Notes: generated by a model not told the origin, from the letters alone. Positions 6,703 through 15,781 are shown, numbered from the stretch's first letter. The stretch: DNA of 64,000 nt from Sphingomonas sp. UV9 (GCF_004101245.1 NZ_SCIN01000003.1:248001-312000); one strand, 5' to 3'. Numbers and translations are program-made.

Positions 6703-7641
6703 ATGCGCTTCGACCTCATCAAATGCCACGGCTCCGGCAACGACTTCCCCCTGATCGACGCGCGTGCGTCGACGCTCGACGATGCCGCTTGGGCTGCGGT
6801 CGCGCGTGCGCTCGCGGACCGCGACGGGCCGGTTGGTGGCGATGGCCTGCTGTTGCTCAGCGCCGGCGACGAGACCCACGCATTCGGCATGCGGATGTTC
6901 AATTCGGACGGCAGCGAGTCCGAGACGTGCCTCAACGGCCTGCGGTGCGTGGCACGCGCCGGGTTCGCGGCGACCGGCGTGGAGACCGCAACGGCGTTGC
7001 TCAAGACCAGCGATGCGGTCGTCGTGCACGATGCCGATATCGCGCCGGGCGTGTTCACGGTGCGCGAGATCGCGGGGCCGGCGTCGCTCGACGTCAAAGC
7101 CTGGCCGATGGAGGCGGGTGCGGATCGCGTCGTCGACCAGCCGATCGCCGGCTTGCCCACGGCCCGCGCCTTCACCGCCGTGGCCATGCCCAATCCCCAT
7201 CTCGTGACGTTCGTGGACGCGATCGACGAAGCCGAGCTCGTCCGCGTCGGCGCGGTATGCGAGGCCGCGCCCGACTGGCTGCCCAACCGCGCCAATGTCA
7301 GCTTCGTCGAGGTCCGCGGTGCGGATCTGTTCGTCCGCACCTTCGAGCGCGGGGTCGGGCTGACCGACAGTTGCGGCAGCGCGATGGCCGCATCGACCTA
7401 TGCCGCGTGCCTGACCGGACGGATCGCGTACGACACGCCGACGACCGTCTTCAACAAGGGCGGGCTCGTCCGCGCCGAGGCGAGCGAGGCGGCGATGGTC
7501 ACGCTGTCGGGCAATGCGACGTTCGAATGGAGCGGATCGATCGAGGTCGATCTCGCGACGGCGACGGCAACCGACCTGACCATCACGACGCGGCATGACG
7601 ATGAGATCGCGGCTTGGGACAGGCTTCTGGCAACGATCTGA
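6703..7641 (+). CDS. dapF: diaminopimelate epimerase family protein, divergent
   Basis: DapF converts LL- to meso-diaminopimelate with two catalytic cysteines, for lysine and peptidoglycan. This 312-residue protein keeps the fold landmarks KCHGSGNDF, FNSDGSESETC, AMPNPH, ANVSFVEVRG and FERGVGLTDSCGSA, so both cysteines are present. The first cysteine lies in CLNGLRC instead of the usual CGNG/CGNA, and the protein is ~40 residues longer than typical DapF. The start at 6703 is chosen over a GTG at 6694. It may be the true epimerase or a paralogue with another amino-acid substrate, as known for some DapF-fold racemases. It is monocistronic. Confidence 0.85.
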   Translation: MRFDLIKCHGSGNDFPLIDARASTLDDAAWAAVARALADRDGPVGGDGLLLLSAGDETHAFGMRMFNSDGSESETCLNGLRCVARAGFAATGVETATALLKTSDAVVVHDADIAPGVFTVREIAGPASLDVKAWPMEAGADRVVDQPIAGLPTARAFTAVAMPNPHLVTFVDAIDEAELVRVGAVCEAAPDWLPNRANVSFVEVRGADLFVRTFERGVGLTDSCGSAMAASTYAACLTGRIAYDTPTTVFNKGGLVRAEASEAAMVTLSGNATFEWSGSIEVDLATATATDLTITTRHDDEIAAWDRLLATI

Positions 7642-7724
7642 AACGCGGCTGCATCATTATTCCGATCCGGCCGTATCTTCTAGCAGTTGCGCCGGACGAA
7701 CGGCGCCGTGAAGGAGAGCCTGCC

Positions 7725-8279
7725 ATGAATCCCATTTTTCGTACCGCGATCGTCGCCGCCGCCATTGCCGTCAGCGGTAGCGCGATCGTCGCCGCCCAGA
7801 CCAATCCAATGGTCGGTGGCGCCGCAATGTATCCGACCAAGACCATCGTCGAGAACGCCGTCAATTCGAAGGATCACACGACGCTGGTCGCCGCGGTGAA
7901 GGCTGCCGGCCTCGTCGAGACGCTGTCGGGCCCCGGCCCGTTCACGGTGTTCGCACCGACCAACGCCGCGTTCAAGAAGCTGCCGGCCGGCACCGTCGAC
8001 ACGCTGCTCAAGCCCGAGAACAAGGCGCAGCTGTCCGCCGTGCTGACCTACCACGTCGTCCCCGGCACGATCACCGCCGCCGACATCGCCGCCAAGGCGA
8101 AGGCGAACGGCGGCACCGCGACCTACACCACCGTGCAGGGCGAGCCGCTGATGTTCAAGAAGGCCGGCAGCGGCTGGGGCATCATGGACGGCAAGGGCCA
8201 CAAGGGTCGCGTCACGATCGCCAACGTCATGCAGTCGAACGGCGTGATCCACGTCATCGACACGGTGATGCTGCCGTAA
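7725..8279 (+). CDS. secreted fasciclin (FAS1) domain protein
   Basis: A 184-residue exported protein. The first ~23 residues are a signal peptide (NPIFRTAIVAAAIAVSGSA, cleavage near IVAAQ). The rest is a single FAS1 domain: TLVAAVKAAGLVETLSGPGP, FTVFAPTNAAFKKLPAGTVD, LTYHVVPGTI and the C-terminal NVMQSNGVIHVIDTVMLP. FAS1 domains mediate adhesion or act in the extracellular matrix. The start is fixed by AAGGAG at 7711-7715, 9 nt upstream. Monocistronic; a hairpin follows at 8414-8442 before the convergent transporter gene. Confidence 0.92.
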   Translation: MNPIFRTAIVAAAIAVSGSAIVAAQTNPMVGGAAMYPTKTIVENAVNSKDHTTLVAAVKAAGLVETLSGPGPFTVFAPTNAAFKKLPAGTVDTLLKPENKAQLSAVLTYHVVPGTITAADIAAKAKANGGTATYTTVQGEPLMFKKAGSGWGIMDGKGHKGRVTIANVMQSNGVIHVIDTVMLP

Positions 8280-8413
8280 ATCCGGTATCCCGCGACAGCA
8301 TAGCCGTCTCGTCCTCCCCCGCGAGGCGGCCATCGTCGGGCTCGTTGCCGAAAGGTGACGGGCCCGATTGCGTTTCAGCAGGCCGTGTCGGCTCGGCAGA
8401 GGCGTCTTGACCT

Positions 8414-8442
8414 CCGTCATCCTGACTTTCGTCAGGATGACC
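8414..8442. repeat. GTCATCCTG hairpin, half-copy of the GGATCC repeat family
   Basis: CCGTCATCCTGAC-TTTC-GTCAGGATGACCG forms a strong hairpin between the convergent fasciclin and nucleoside-transporter genes, 8 bp after the transporter stop. It equals one arm of the repeats at 35194-35274 and 52795-52877. It is likely used as a bidirectional terminator. Confidence 0.7.
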
Positions 8443-8449
8443 GTAGAAG

Positions 8450-9715
8450 TCAGCCGATCAGCAGGCCAGCGAGCGCGGCCGACATCAGGTTCGCGAGGCT
8501 CCCCGCGGCGAGCGCACGCAGGCCGAGCTTGGCGATCATCGGTCGCTGGTTCGGCGCGAGGCTGCCGGTCACCGCCATCTGGATCGCGATCGACGAGAAG
8601 TTCGCGAAACCGCACAGCGAGAAGGTGATGACCGCGATCGTCCGCGGGCTGAGGCCCTGCTGCGTGCCGAGCGAGATGTACGCGACGAATTCGTTCAGCA
8701 CGATCTTCTGTCCGAACAGTCCGCCGGCGATCCCCGCCTCGCTCCACGGCACGTTCAGCAGGAACATGATCGGCGCGAAGACATAGCCGAGCAGCCCCTG
8801 GAAGCTCAGCCCCGGCAGCCCGATCATGTTGCCGAGCCCGCCGAGCAGGCCGTTCGCAAGCGCCACCAGCGCGACGAACGCCAGCACCATCGCGCCGACC
8901 GCCACCGCAAGACGCACGCCGGTCTGCGCGCCCTGGGCTGCCGCCATGATCAGATTGGCCGGCTTTTCCTCGTCGTGCGTGGCTTGCGGCATCGGCTCGC
9001 CCGCAGACGATTCGCCCGGCAGGTCGCCGAGCGCGAGTTCGCCCTCGGGCGGCGTGATGCGGTCGGGCATGATGATCTTGGCCATCAGGATGCCGCCCGG
9101 CGCGGCCATGAAGCTGGCGGCCAGCAGATAATCGATCCGGATCCCCATCGAGGCGTAGGCGGCCAGGATCGTCCCCGCGACGCCGGCCATGCCGCTGGTC
9201 ATCACGGTGAACAGCTGTGCCGGGGTAAGGCCAGCCAGATACGGCCGGATGACGAGCGGGGATTCGCTCTGCCCGACGAAGATGTTGGCCGCCGCGCACA
9301 GCGATTCGACCTTCGAGACGCCGATGACCTTCTCGATCCCGCCGCCGACCCAGCGCACCACCAACTGCATGATACCGAGATAATAGAGGATCGAGACGAG
9401 GCTGGCGAAGAAGATGATCACCGGCAGCGCGGCGATCGCGAAGCTCTGGCCGCCGATCTCTGGCGTCGCCATCTTGCCGAACAGGAACTCGGTGCCCTTT
9501 TGCGAATAGCCGAGCAGGTTGGCGACGCCGCCGGACATCTCGCCGAGCACGACCTTGCCGAAGCTCGAATACAGCACGAGGACGGCGATCCCGGCCTGCA
9601 ACGCGAACGCGGCGCCGACGATGCGCAGGCGGATCGCGCGGCGGTCGCTCGACAGCAGCACGGCGATGCCCAGAATGACGGCGATGCCTGCAAGGCCGAT
9701 GACTAGTCTTTCCAT
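8450..9715 (-). CDS. CNT-family nucleoside:cation symporter (NupC-like)
   Basis: A 421-residue inner-membrane protein with about ten hydrophobic segments. It has family features of concentrative nucleoside transporters: FGKMATPEIGGQSFAIAALP, FVGQSESPLVIRPYLAGLT, LNEFVAYISLG and the late SLCGFANFSSIAIQM with GSLAPNQRP. It imports nucleosides with H+ or Na+. The start at 9715 gives the usual hydrophobic N-terminus (MERLVIGLAGIAVILG); the open frame upstream has no family similarity. No nucleoside-catabolic gene is adjacent. Confidence 0.93.
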   Translation of the reverse strand: MERLVIGLAGIAVILGIAVLLSSDRRAIRLRIVGAAFALQAGIAVLVLYSSFGKVVLGEMSGGVANLLGYSQKGTEFLFGKMATPEIGGQSFAIAALPVIIFFASLVSILYYLGIMQLVVRWVGGGIEKVIGVSKVESLCAAANIFVGQSESPLVIRPYLAGLTPAQLFTVMTSGMAGVAGTILAAYASMGIRIDYLLAASFMAAPGGILMAKIIMPDRITPPEGELALGDLPGESSAGEPMPQATHDEEKPANLIMAAAQGAQTGVRLAVAVGAMVLAFVALVALANGLLGGLGNMIGLPGLSFQGLLGYVFAPIMFLLNVPWSEAGIAGGLFGQKIVLNEFVAYISLGTQQGLSPRTIAVITFSLCGFANFSSIAIQMAVTGSLAPNQRPMIAKLGLRALAAGSLANLMSAALAGLLIG

Positions 9716-9797
9716 GGACGCCCTGCATTTTTGACTGACACGCGCCGCCCCCCGGCCGCGCAAGCTGCCGACATGACACGGGTGCGCGGCGCTCGCC

Positions 9798-9822
9798 AGT
9801 CATTTGAGGGCTAGTCATTTGA
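9798..9822 (+). repeat. tandem AGTCATTTGA pair
   Basis: AGTCATTTGA occurs at 9798-9807 and again at 9813-9822, a 15-bp period, in the divergent gap between the nucleoside transporter and the YhhQ-type gene. It may be a regulator binding site or chance. Confidence 0.3.
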
Positions 9823-9854
9823 CGGCGCGGCGGTTTGCGCTAGCGTCCCGGGCG

Positions 9855-10502
9855 ATGGACAAGCCTATTCCCGCGTTCCCGCGTTCGCTCTTCGTTTTCT
9901 CGGTCCTGTACGGCGGCATGGTGTGCATCGCCGGCGTGCTGGGGGTGAAACAGGTCGCGCTCGGGCCGCTCGCGGTGGAGGCGGGGATCTTCGGCTTCCT
10001 CCTGCTGGTGGTGCTGAGCAGCGCCATTTCCGAGCTGCACGGCCAGAAGACCGCGACGTTCCTGGTGCGCCTCGGCTTCATCCCGCTGCTGGTGTCGGCG
10101 GCGCTGATCCACCTGGTGCTGGCGCTGCCGCACGATCCGGGCATGTACCCGCCCGCGATCGACGCGTTCCCGATCGTGGTCGGCCAAAGCTCGCGGATGA
10201 TGATCGCCGGGCTGATCTCCTACGGAATCTCGCAGACGCTCAACGTGCTGATCTTCTCGAAGCTGTCGGGTCAGGTCGGCAGCGGCGAGGGCAAGCTGGT
10301 GTGGCTCCGCGGCATGATCGCGAGCATTATCTCGCAGATCATCGACACGATCCTGTTCATCACCATCTCGTTCCTCGGCGAGCGCCCGATCCTCGCGTTG
10401 ATGGAAGGGCAGATGCTCACCAAGGTCGTCCTGTCGATCGTGCTGGTGCCGTTCATGATCACCTTCTTCGTGCGACTGGGCCGGCGGCTGGACCGGGTTT
10501 GA
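9855..10502 (+). CDS. YhhQ/VUT-family transporter (queuosine-precursor type)
   Basis: A 215-residue inner-membrane protein with about six transmembrane helices, of the ECF-like VUT_1/YhhQ family. Known members take up 7-cyano-7-deazaguanine for queuosine synthesis. Visible are SLFVFSVLYGGMVCIAGVLG, SSAISELHGQKTATFLVRLG (the conserved E-x-x-G loop), SYGISQTLNVLIFSKLSG and SQIIDTILFITISFLGE. The start at 9855 is the ATG after CCCGGGCG; there is no strong ribosome-binding site. I see no preQ1 riboswitch. The substrate is assigned by family only. Confidence 0.88.
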   Translation: MDKPIPAFPRSLFVFSVLYGGMVCIAGVLGVKQVALGPLAVEAGIFGFLLLVVLSSAISELHGQKTATFLVRLGFIPLLVSAALIHLVLALPHDPGMYPPAIDAFPIVVGQSSRMMIAGLISYGISQTLNVLIFSKLSGQVGSGEGKLVWLRGMIASIISQIIDTILFITISFLGERPILALMEGQMLTKVVLSIVLVPFMITFFVRLGRRLDRV

Positions 10503-10541
10503 ACCGTCTCGACACGTAAGGCCTTTCGTCCCCACCTTATG

Positions 10542-10628
10542 CCCGTCACCCCAGCGAAAGCTGGGGTATCCCCGTTGGCAGGCGCCCGGCTTGAACCGGG
10601 AGATCCCAGCTTTCGCTGGGATGACGGG
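10542..10628. repeat. GTCACCCCAGC inverted repeat, copy 1
   Basis: CCCGTCACCCCAGCGAAAGC and its complement (CCCAGCTTTCGCTGGGATGACGGG) flank a ~40-nt spacer. Related copies lie at 11691-11774 and 25468-25553. Each arm is itself a hairpin around CCCAGC-GAAA-GCTGGG. It fills the gap between the YhhQ-type gene and argB. Confidence 0.85.
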
Positions 10629-10705
10629 GAAGGGGGCCGGGATGACGGGGAGGGCGCACACGTTCACCGGATGACGAATGGATCGCGACTGGCTAAAGCG
10701 CGGCC

Positions 10706-11623
10706 ATGACCGATCACACGCCCGATCCCGCCCTGCTCGCCAAGGCGGAAACGCTCACCGAGGCGCTGCCCTATCTCCAGCGCTACGCCGGCAAGACGTT
10801 TGTCGTGAAATATGGCGGCCACGCGATGGGCGACCCCGAGCTCCAGCGCGATTTCGCCGAGGACATGGTGCTGCTGAAGGCGGTCGGCATCAACCCGGTC
10901 GTCGTCCATGGCGGCGGCCCGCAGATCGGCGCGATGCTCAAGCGCCTGGGCGTCGAATCGCGCTTCGTCGATGGTCTCCGCGTCACCGACGCCGAGACCG
11001 CGCAGATCGCCGAGATGGTCCTGGCGGGTTCGATCAACAAGGAAATCGTCGGGTGGATCGGCCAGGCCGGCGGCCGCGCGGTCGGCATCTCGGGCAAGGA
11101 CGCCGGCCTCGTCCTCGCGCAGAAGGTCGGCCACGGCCGCGAGCCCGACAAGCTCCAGGGGATCGAGCGGCACGTCGATCTCGGCTTCGTCGGTGAGCCG
11201 ATCGCGGTCGACCGGACGATCCTCGACACGCTGATCAAGGCCGACATCATCCCGGTGATCGCCCCGATCGGCATCGGTGCCGACGGCCACACCTACAACA
11301 TCAACGCCGACACGATGGCCGGCGCGATCGCGTCGGCGATGGGCGCCGCGCGCTTCTTCCTGCTGACCGACGTGGTGGGCGTGCTCGACAAGGAGGGCGA
11401 GCTGCTGACCGACCTCGACCCCGCCAAGATCGCCGAACTGCGCGCCGACGGCACGATCACCGGCGGCATGATCCCCAAGCTCGAGACGTGCGTCGCGGCG
11501 GTCGGCTCGGGCGTCGACGCCGCGGTGATCATCGACGGCCGCGTCCCCCACGCGATGCTGCTGGAGATCTTCACCAAGCAAGGCGCAGGCACGCTGGTGA
11601 GCGCGAAGGGCCGGCCGCGGTAG
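10706..11623 (+). CDS. argB: acetylglutamate kinase
   Basis: ArgB phosphorylates N-acetyl-L-glutamate with ATP, the second step of arginine synthesis, in the cytoplasm. The 305-residue protein has the amino-acid-kinase landmarks: [10 protein letters not shown] (phosphate binding), [11 protein letters not shown] (substrate glycines), [24 protein letters not shown] and the C-terminal [20 protein letters not shown]. The ~20-residue N-terminal extension with paired [11 protein letters not shown] matches arginine-inhibited hexameric enzymes, so feedback control is likely (family knowledge). It stands between two palindromic repeats. Confidence 0.97.
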   Translation: MTDHTPDPALLAKAETLTEALPYLQRYAGKTFVVKYGGHAMGDPELQRDFAEDMVLLKAVGINPVVVHGGGPQIGAMLKRLGVESRFVDGLRVTDAETAQIAEMVLAGSINKEIVGWIGQAGGRAVGISGKDAGLVLAQKVGHGREPDKLQGIERHVDLGFVGEPIAVDRTILDTLIKADIIPVIAPIGIGADGHTYNINADTMAGAIASAMGAARFFLLTDVVGVLDKEGELLTDLDPAKIAELRADGTITGGMIPKLETCVAAVGSGVDAAVIIDGRVPHAMLLEIFTKQGAGTLVSAKGRPR

Positions 11624-11690
11624 GGACGACGAGGCTTGAGTTTTCCTGCCCATCCGTCACCCGACCCCCACCCGACGCCAAACCCCACGT

Positions 11691-11774
11691 CGTCATCCCA
11701 GTGAAAGCTGGGATCTTCCAGTTCGAGCCGCGCGCCCGCCTACGGGGATACCCCAGCGTGCGCTGGGGTGACGG
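11691..11774. repeat. GTCACCCCAGC inverted repeat, copy 2
   Basis: CGTCATCCCAGTGAAAGCTG ... CCCCAGCGTGCGCTGGGGTGACG, the same family as 10542-10628, located after argB. The loop segment TTGAGCC/TTCGAGCCG is also shared. Confidence 0.82.
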
Positions 11775-11879
11775 GGTGGGGCTGGGTGAGGGCGGCTGGG
11801 GTAACGATCACCGACGCAGGGCTTCTCGTTCCCCCGTCGCCCCCCTATATCGGCAATACACCCAGCGGAGACCCTTGCC

Positions 11880-12182
11880 TTGATCGCCCTTCTTCAGATC
11901 GTCCAGTTGCTGCTCAACCTCGTCTGGTGGGTCATCGTCATCCAGGCGATCCTGTCGTGGCTGATCGCATTCAACGTCATCAATACGCATAGCGATTTCG
12001 TCCGCACGGTCTGGAACGCGCTGCAGAAGATCACCGAGCCGCTCTACCGTCCGATCCGCCGCATCCTGCCCGATTTCGGCGCGCTCGATCTGTCGCCGCT
12101 GGTCGTGCTGCTGATCCTCTATATCCTGACCAACATCGTGATCCCGAACATCGCCCAGAACTATCTCGTCGCAGCCTATTGA
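11880..12182 (+). CDS. YggT-family membrane protein
   Basis: A 100-residue inner-membrane protein with two hydrophobic hairpins (QLLLNLVWWVIVIQAILSWL and LSPLVVLLILYILTNIVI) separated by the family signature ITEPLYRPIRRILP. Members are linked to cell-envelope or osmotic functions and resemble plant CCB3; the biochemical role is unsettled. The start is TTG at 11880, about 10 nt after AGCGGAG; no ATG fits the family length. It overlaps the next gene by 4 nt (TTGA) and heads the yggT-yggU-folD-marC operon. Confidence 0.9.
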   Translation: MIALLQIVQLLLNLVWWVIVIQAILSWLIAFNVINTHSDFVRTVWNALQKITEPLYRPIRRILPDFGALDLSPLVVLLILYILTNIVIPNIAQNYLVAAY

Positions 12183-12490
12183 GCGGCCCCGCTGCGTGGC
12201 GCGCCGTCGATGACGGCTTGGCGATCGCCGTCCGGGTAACCCCGCGCGGTGGTCGCGATGCGCTCGCCGCGGGAACCGCCGAGCATTTCGCCGCGCGACT
12301 GGCGGCGGCGCCCGTCGATGGGGCCGCGAACGCCGGGCTGGTCGTCCTCGTGGCAAAGACTTTCGGCGTACCCAAGCGTGCCGTCACGATAATTTCGGGC
12401 GACACCGCCAGGCTGAAGCGCCTCCACATCGCGGGCGATGCCACTGTGCTGGCGGAAATCGCGTCCGCGCTCTATGGGCCGCGGGCATGA
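12179..12490 (+). CDS. DUF167 (YggU-family) protein
   Basis: A 103-residue small soluble protein of the DUF167 family. It has [14 protein letters not shown], the conserved [20 protein letters not shown] and [20 protein letters not shown]. Family members are compact alpha/beta proteins of unknown function, often next to yggT as here. The start is TTG at 12179, overlapping the yggT stop. Its TGA overlaps the folD ATG, so translation is probably coupled. Confidence 0.9.
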   Translation: MSGPAAWRAVDDGLAIAVRVTPRGGRDALAAGTAEHFAARLAAAPVDGAANAGLVVLVAKTFGVPKRAVTIISGDTARLKRLHIAGDATVLAEIASALYGPRA

Positions 12491-13377
12491 GCGCGACCAT
12501 CATCGACGGCAAGGCCTTCGCCGCCGGCCTCCGGGCCCGTATCGCAGACGGCGTCACCGCCTTCCGGGCACAAACGGGCCGAGCGCCCGGCCTGGCGGTG
12601 GTGCTGGTCGGCGAGGACCCCGCCTCGAACGTCTATGTCCGGTCGAAGGGCAAGGCCACGCGCGAAGCCGGCATGGAGAGCATCGAACACCGGCTCCCCG
12701 CAGACGTGCCCGCCGAGGACCTGCTGGCACTGGTCGCGACGCTCAACGCCGATCCGGCGATCGACGGCATCCTCGTCCAGCTGCCCTTGCCCAAGCATAT
12801 CGACGAGCAAGCGGTCATATCCGCGATCGACCCCGACAAGGATGTCGACGGTTTCCACCCGATCAACGCCGGCCGTCTCGCCACCGGCCTGCCGGGGTTC
12901 GTGCCCTGCACGCCGTTCGGCTGCATATTGCTCCTCAAAAGCGTACTGCCCTCGCTCAGCGGGCTCGAAACGGTGGTCGTCGGCCGCTCCAACATCGTCG
13001 GCAAGCCGATGGCGCAACTGCTGCTCCGCGAGAGCTGCACCGTCACCATCGTCCATAGCCGCACAAAGGACGTCCCCGCGCACATCCGCCGCGCGGACAT
13101 CGTCGTCGCCGCGGTCGGTATCCCGCAGATGATCAAGGGCGACTGGCTCAAGCCGGGCGCGACCGTCATCGACGTCGGCATCAACCGCACCGATACGGGT
13201 CTCGTCGGCGACGTCGACTTCGCGAGCGCGGTCGAGGTCGCCGGCGCGATCACGCCGGTGCCGGGCGGCGTCGGTCCGATGACGATCGCGTGCCTGCTCC
13301 GCAATACGCTGGTCTCCGCCGGGCATCGCGAAGGCGTCGCGATCGATATCGCGCGCATCGACGGAGGCACCGCATGA
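12487..13377 (+). CDS. folD: bifunctional methylenetetrahydrofolate dehydrogenase/cyclohydrolase
   Basis: FolD interconverts 5,10-methylene-, methenyl- and 10-formyl-tetrahydrofolate using NADP+, supplying one-carbon units. The 296-residue protein has the catalytic lysine region [12 protein letters not shown], the signature [13 protein letters not shown], the NADP loop [18 protein letters not shown] and the closing [10 protein letters not shown]. The ATG at 12487 overlaps the upstream stop, and its TGA overlaps the marC start. Complete and normal. Confidence 0.97.
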   Translation: MSATIIDGKAFAAGLRARIADGVTAFRAQTGRAPGLAVVLVGEDPASNVYVRSKGKATREAGMESIEHRLPADVPAEDLLALVATLNADPAIDGILVQLPLPKHIDEQAVISAIDPDKDVDGFHPINAGRLATGLPGFVPCTPFGCILLLKSVLPSLSGLETVVVGRSNIVGKPMAQLLLRESCTVTIVHSRTKDVPAHIRRADIVVAAVGIPQMIKGDWLKPGATVIDVGINRTDTGLVGDVDFASAVEVAGAITPVPGGVGPMTIACLLRNTLVSAGHREGVAIDIARIDGGTA

Positions 13378-13994
13378 TCGAACTCTATATCTCGTCGCTG
13401 ATCACGTTCTTCGTGGTCATCGATCCGCCCGGCTGCGCGCCGATCTATGCGGGGCTGTCGGCGAGCGCCTCGTCCCTCCAGAAGCGGGCGATGGCGATCC
13501 GTGCAGTCGGCGTATCCGCGCTGATCCTGTTCGTGTTCGCGCTGTTCGGCGAAGCTTTGCTCAAGGGCCTCGGCATCAGCCTGGCCAGCTTCCGCATCGC
13601 CGGCGGCATCATGCTGTTCCTGATCGCGCTCGAAATGGTGTTCGAAAAGCGCACCGAGCGCCGCGAGGATCGTGCCGCCAAGGTGGCGAGCGATCCCGAG
13701 GCCGAGGACGTCTCGATCTTCCCGATGGCAATGCCGATGATCGCCGGCCCCGGCTCGATCGCGTCGGTGATGCTGTTGATGAGCCGCAACAGCGGGATCG
13801 AGCGCAGCCTCGTGGTGCTCGGCGCGATGGTGACGATCCTGCTGCTGACGCTGGTCGCGCTGCTCGCAGCAGGCCCGATCATGCGGATCCTCGGCGCCAA
13901 GATCGAGGCGGTGATCACGCGACTGCTCGGCGTGCTGCTCGCCGCGCTCGCCGTGCAGTTCGTAATCGACGGGCTGACCGAGGTCCTGCGCTAG
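13374..13994 (+). CDS. MarC-family integral membrane protein
   Basis: A 206-residue protein with about six transmembrane helices. It shows the MarC/UPF0056 features [54 protein letters not shown] and a final [18 protein letters not shown]. The family has no settled biochemical role; the historical link to antibiotic resistance was withdrawn. The ATG overlaps the folD stop. The stop codon shares the palindrome CTAG with the stop of the convergent membrane gene, so the two coding regions overlap by 3 nt. Confidence 0.9.
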   Translation: MIELYISSLITFFVVIDPPGCAPIYAGLSASASSLQKRAMAIRAVGVSALILFVFALFGEALLKGLGISLASFRIAGGIMLFLIALEMVFEKRTERREDRAAKVASDPEAEDVSIFPMAMPMIAGPGSIASVMLLMSRNSGIERSLVVLGAMVTILLLTLVALLAAGPIMRILGAKIEAVITRLLGVLLAALAVQFVIDGLTEVLR

Positions 13995-15781
13995 TCCACC
14001 TTGAACAACCGCAACGGCGATTTACGCGGCAACGGCAGCGGCGTCAGCCACGCTGGCACCTCGTTCCTCGCCATCTGCGCATAAAAGCCGTTCGGGCTGC
14101 GCGCCTTGTAGTTGGTCGATTCCGCCGCGTTCGGGCACAGCAACAGCATCGTCGCGCCGTGTCGCTTGATGATCGCATGCGCCTCGTCCGGCGTCCGCCC
14201 GAACGCGTGCTGCACGTCGAGGATCGCGTCCCCGTTACGGTGATACGGCCCGGCGATCGCGTCGTGATGCGTGATCGTGATCAGCCGCGGCCCCATGTCG
14301 ACGAAGGTGAACATCGTCTGCGCAGGATATTTGTTCAGCGCGAGCAGCACGGTCGTCCGCAGGCAATTGCCGGTCGCCGAATTGACGCGCTTCTCATACG
14401 GTTTCGGCCGGTCGATCGGCAGGTATTTGATCACCATCCCGGCGAACAGCCCGGACACGACCAGGAACGCCGCGACCGTCCCGCCGACGCGCACCGCGAT
14501 CGAACGATTGCCGAGCAGCCGCGGCAGGATCAGCCAGCCCAGCGCCGTCGCCCCCGGAATCGCCAGCAACTGCGCCGCCGGCCCGGCGCGGACCTGCCAC
14601 AACAGCATCGCGCAGGCGAACGCGGTGAACAGCGCCACCGCCGCCCAGCCGACCGCGCGCGGATCGCGCCGCGCGCGCACCGCCGCGAAGATCGCCCCGA
14701 TCAGGCCGATGATCGGCAACGTCGCCAGCGCGAACCCGACGCGGAAGCTGTGCTTGTAGATCGGCTTGGCCTCGCGGACATTGTCGAGCCAGTTGCGCTG
14801 CAGCTCAGGCGAAACGCCTTCCGGCCGCCCCAGGCACTGCGGCAACACCAAGGCGAAGCCGACCACGATCGCCGCGCCGGCCGCGACCGCGAGCGCCAAC
14901 CGAGCCCCGCGCGACGCCGGCCCGAACCGCGCGAGCAGGAACAACAGCATCCCCGCCGCAATCATGACGCTCAGCCACACCGGCGTCAGCGCGTCGCAGC
15001 GCATCGCCTGGTTGGCGTTCGACGCGAACAGCGCGAACCCCAGCGTGCTGCCGCCGCCCAGTGTCAGCGCATAGATCGACAACCGCTCCGCCTCGGCCCG
15101 GTCCCATACCCAGCGCAGGCCGATGATCGCCCCCGCCATCGCCGCATAGGGCAGCAGTTCGAGGCCGATCGACAGCGACACCGCGCTCGCGATCCCGACC
15201 ATCGCGCCGCCGCGCCGACCCTTGGTGTCGCACAGCCCCGCCACCGTCAGGCTCAGCATCGCCAGCTGCCAGCCGTGATGATCGATCCGCTCGGGCATGA
15301 ACATCAGCATCGTGCCCGTCGCGCCGACCATGAACACCACCGCCAGCGGCCACGCATAGGGGCTGATCAGCCGCCGCACCGTCGCGCCGATGCCCAGCAT
15401 CGCGATCGACAGCGGCAGCAGCGGCGCGATCCCGCAGGCGAGCCGCTCCGCCCAGCTGTTGCTCGTGAACAGCCGGAAGAACAGGATCAGCCCGGCGATC
15501 GGCAGGTCGACGATCCGGCTCCAATGGATGTTGAACCCGACCGGCGGGTTCAGCCGGTAATTGCGCAGATCGTACCAGCCCTGGCCGTCGAGCAGCGCGC
15601 GGACCTGCATCAGGCGCATGTTGTCGTCGGTATCGCCGAGTGACAGCCAGCGGATCTGGCCCCAGCGATCGAACACCGACCACGCCGCCACCGCCACCCA
15701 GGCGAGCAGCGTCAGCGCGATCCAATGCCGATCGAGTTCGTCGAGCAGCGTGCGCTGCCGAGAAGCGGGGGCCTGATCCAA
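13991..15781 (-). CDS. polytopic membrane protein, GT-C glycosyltransferase-like
   Basis: A 596-residue protein with roughly 10-12 transmembrane segments and a soluble C-terminal ~130 residues. Near the N-terminus, in the first periplasmic loop, lies SLGDTDDNMRLMQVRALLDG followed by NYRLNPPVGFNIHWSRIVD. The acidic DTDD motif at that place, and a later MFMPERIDHHGWQL, resemble GT-C enzymes such as the STT3/PMT/ArnT types that use lipid-linked sugars (inference). A GtrA-like flippase, a methyltransferase and a GT2 enzyme lie nearby, which supports a role in envelope glycan synthesis. Donor and acceptor are unknown. Confidence 0.7.
   Translation of the reverse strand: MDQAPASRQRTLLDELDRHWIALTLLAWVAVAAWSVFDRWGQIRWLSLGDTDDNMRLMQVRALLDGQGWYDLRNYRLNPPVGFNIHWSRIVDLPIAGLILFFRLFTSNSWAERLACGIAPLLPLSIAMLGIGATVRRLISPYAWPLAVVFMVGATGTMLMFMPERIDHHGWQLAMLSLTVAGLCDTKGRRGGAMVGIASAVSLSIGLELLPYAAMAGAIIGLRWVWDRAEAERLSIYALTLGGGSTLGFALFASNANQAMRCDALTPVWLSVMIAAGMLLFLLARFGPASRGARLALAVAAGAAIVVGFALVLPQCLGRPEGVSPELQRNWLDNVREAKPIYKHSFRVGFALATLPIIGLIGAIFAAVRARRDPRAVGWAAVALFTAFACAMLLWQVRAGPAAQLLAIPGATALGWLILPRLLGNRSIAVRVGGTVAAFLVVSGLFAGMVIKYLPIDRPKPYEKRVNSATGNCLRTTVLLALNKYPAQTMFTFVDMGPRLITITHHDAIAGPYHRNGDAILDVQHAFGRTPDEAHAIIKRHGATMLLLCPNAAESTNYKARSPNGFYAQMARNEVPAWLTPLPLPRKSPLRLFKVD

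Noticed and set aside
12487..13058. Alternative reading of the folD region as an Arg/Pro-rich protein in another frame
   Set aside because: The folD frame carries all catalytic and cofactor motifs; the other frame is compositionally a shadow.
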